DNA of 6,604 nucleotides from Deinococcus rhizophilus. Lineage in GTDB: Bacteria > Deinococcota > Deinococci > Deinococcales > Deinococcaceae. The stretch is taken from NCBI RefSeq assembly GCF_030271215.1, contig NZ_JASNGB010000115.1, forward strand, positions 2,657 to 9,260. Direction: 5' to 3'. Made by a program: the position numbers and the translations under genes. Positions within the stretch are counted from its first letter, which is position 1. Each line of letters begins with the position of its first letter. The notes under the pieces are model-generated. The model ran no database searches. It saw nothing but the letters and a program-made list of their open reading frames with translations, and was not told the DNA's origin. This document shows positions 6,425-6,604 of the stretch, piece after piece.

Positions 6425-6604
6425 GTGTTCAGGCGCCCCCGTCCGACGCAGCCTCCCTCCGGGTCCGAGGCTGCTCCTGTCACGCCCTCTCCAGCGCCCG
6501 GCTCCGCTGACGCGACCGCGCTGCTTGCCGGGCTGCTCACGCGGCCGAGTGCGGCGAGCGTGCTGGACGGTGCGCTGGCCCACGCCGCCGCGCTGCTGGG
6601 CGGG
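6425..6604 (+). CDS. N-terminus of a probable GAF-type sensor protein (partial)
   Basis: An open frame of 60 codons from GTG at 6425 to the window edge, without a stop. The first 30 residues are a Pro/Ser/Ala-rich tail ([20 protein letters not shown] and on). Then comes a helical segment, [31 protein letters not shown], which resembles the leading helix of a GAF domain as found at the start of many Deinococcus signalling proteins (histidine kinases, cyclases, phosphatases). The helix is the only support for the GAF call; the output domain lies outside the window. The TATACT box 9 nt upstream supports the start. The opposite strand is also open over part of this stretch, but no domain is recognisable there. 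Confidence 0.5.
   Translation, partial: MFRRPRPTQPPSGSEAAPVTPSPAPGSADATALLAGLLTRPSAASVLDGALAHAAALLGG

Noticed and set aside
6391..6540. N-terminal extension of the YkgJ-family protein to an ATG at 6540
   Set aside because: The added 50 residues are Ala/Gly/Pro/Ser filler, overlap the divergent gene and promoter, and would ignore the TACCCT box placed 6 nt before the GTG at 6390.

Overview
The window is GC-rich (roughly 70% by eye) and looks like chromosomal DNA from a Deinococcus or close relative. The reasons are a Gram-negative-type envelope gene set (two Skp/OmpH-like proteins and an outer-membrane beta-barrel protein), heavy Ala/Arg/Gly/Pro codon bias, and several genes whose start codon sits 5-7 nt after a TAnnnT -10 box, the leaderless start arrangement documented in Deinococcus. 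I cannot name the species. All genes look ordinary and intact. I see no mobile element, CRISPR array, tRNA or rRNA, and no clear candidate for an undescribed defence or metabolic system.

Layout, left to right. Positions 1-98 hold no gene I can support, only a tight GC-rich inverted repeat (10-22). A minus-strand CBS-CBS-ACT protein (99-734) diverges from the first OmpH/Skp-like gene (860-1357); their shared upstream region carries an 11-bp perfect tandem repeat (777-798). A second OmpH/Skp paralogue follows (1495-1971) and ends with a 17-bp UUCG-capped hairpin (1991-2028). A carboxymuconolactone-decarboxylase-family gene (2048-2461) then converges on, and overlaps by 4 bp, a minus-strand outer-membrane beta-barrel gene (2458-3147). 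The terminator of the barrel gene lies inside the 3' end of the decarboxylase-family gene.

A 246-bp divergent spacer (3148-3393) holds only weak promoter candidates. After it comes a tight plus-strand operon: etfB (3394-4155), etfA (4152-5102, ATGA overlap) and a prokaryotic phospholipase A2-like lipoprotein gene (5108-5572). It closes with a textbook intrinsic terminator (5590-5613). A minus-strand YkgJ-type cysteine-cluster gene (5623-6390) converges on that terminator. It is transcribed divergently, across only 34 bp, from a gene that runs off the right edge (from 6425), probably a GAF-type sensor.

How the genes may work together: the left half is envelope-centred (periplasmic chaperone-like proteins and a barrel protein), though in separate transcription units. 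In the operon, ETF collects electrons from acyl-CoA and other flavin dehydrogenases, while the third gene should release fatty acids from phospholipids. A link between lipid breakdown and beta-oxidation electron flow is therefore a reasonable inference. The phospholipase-like protein carries Asn where the family's calcium-binding Asp is expected, which is the most checkable oddity here.
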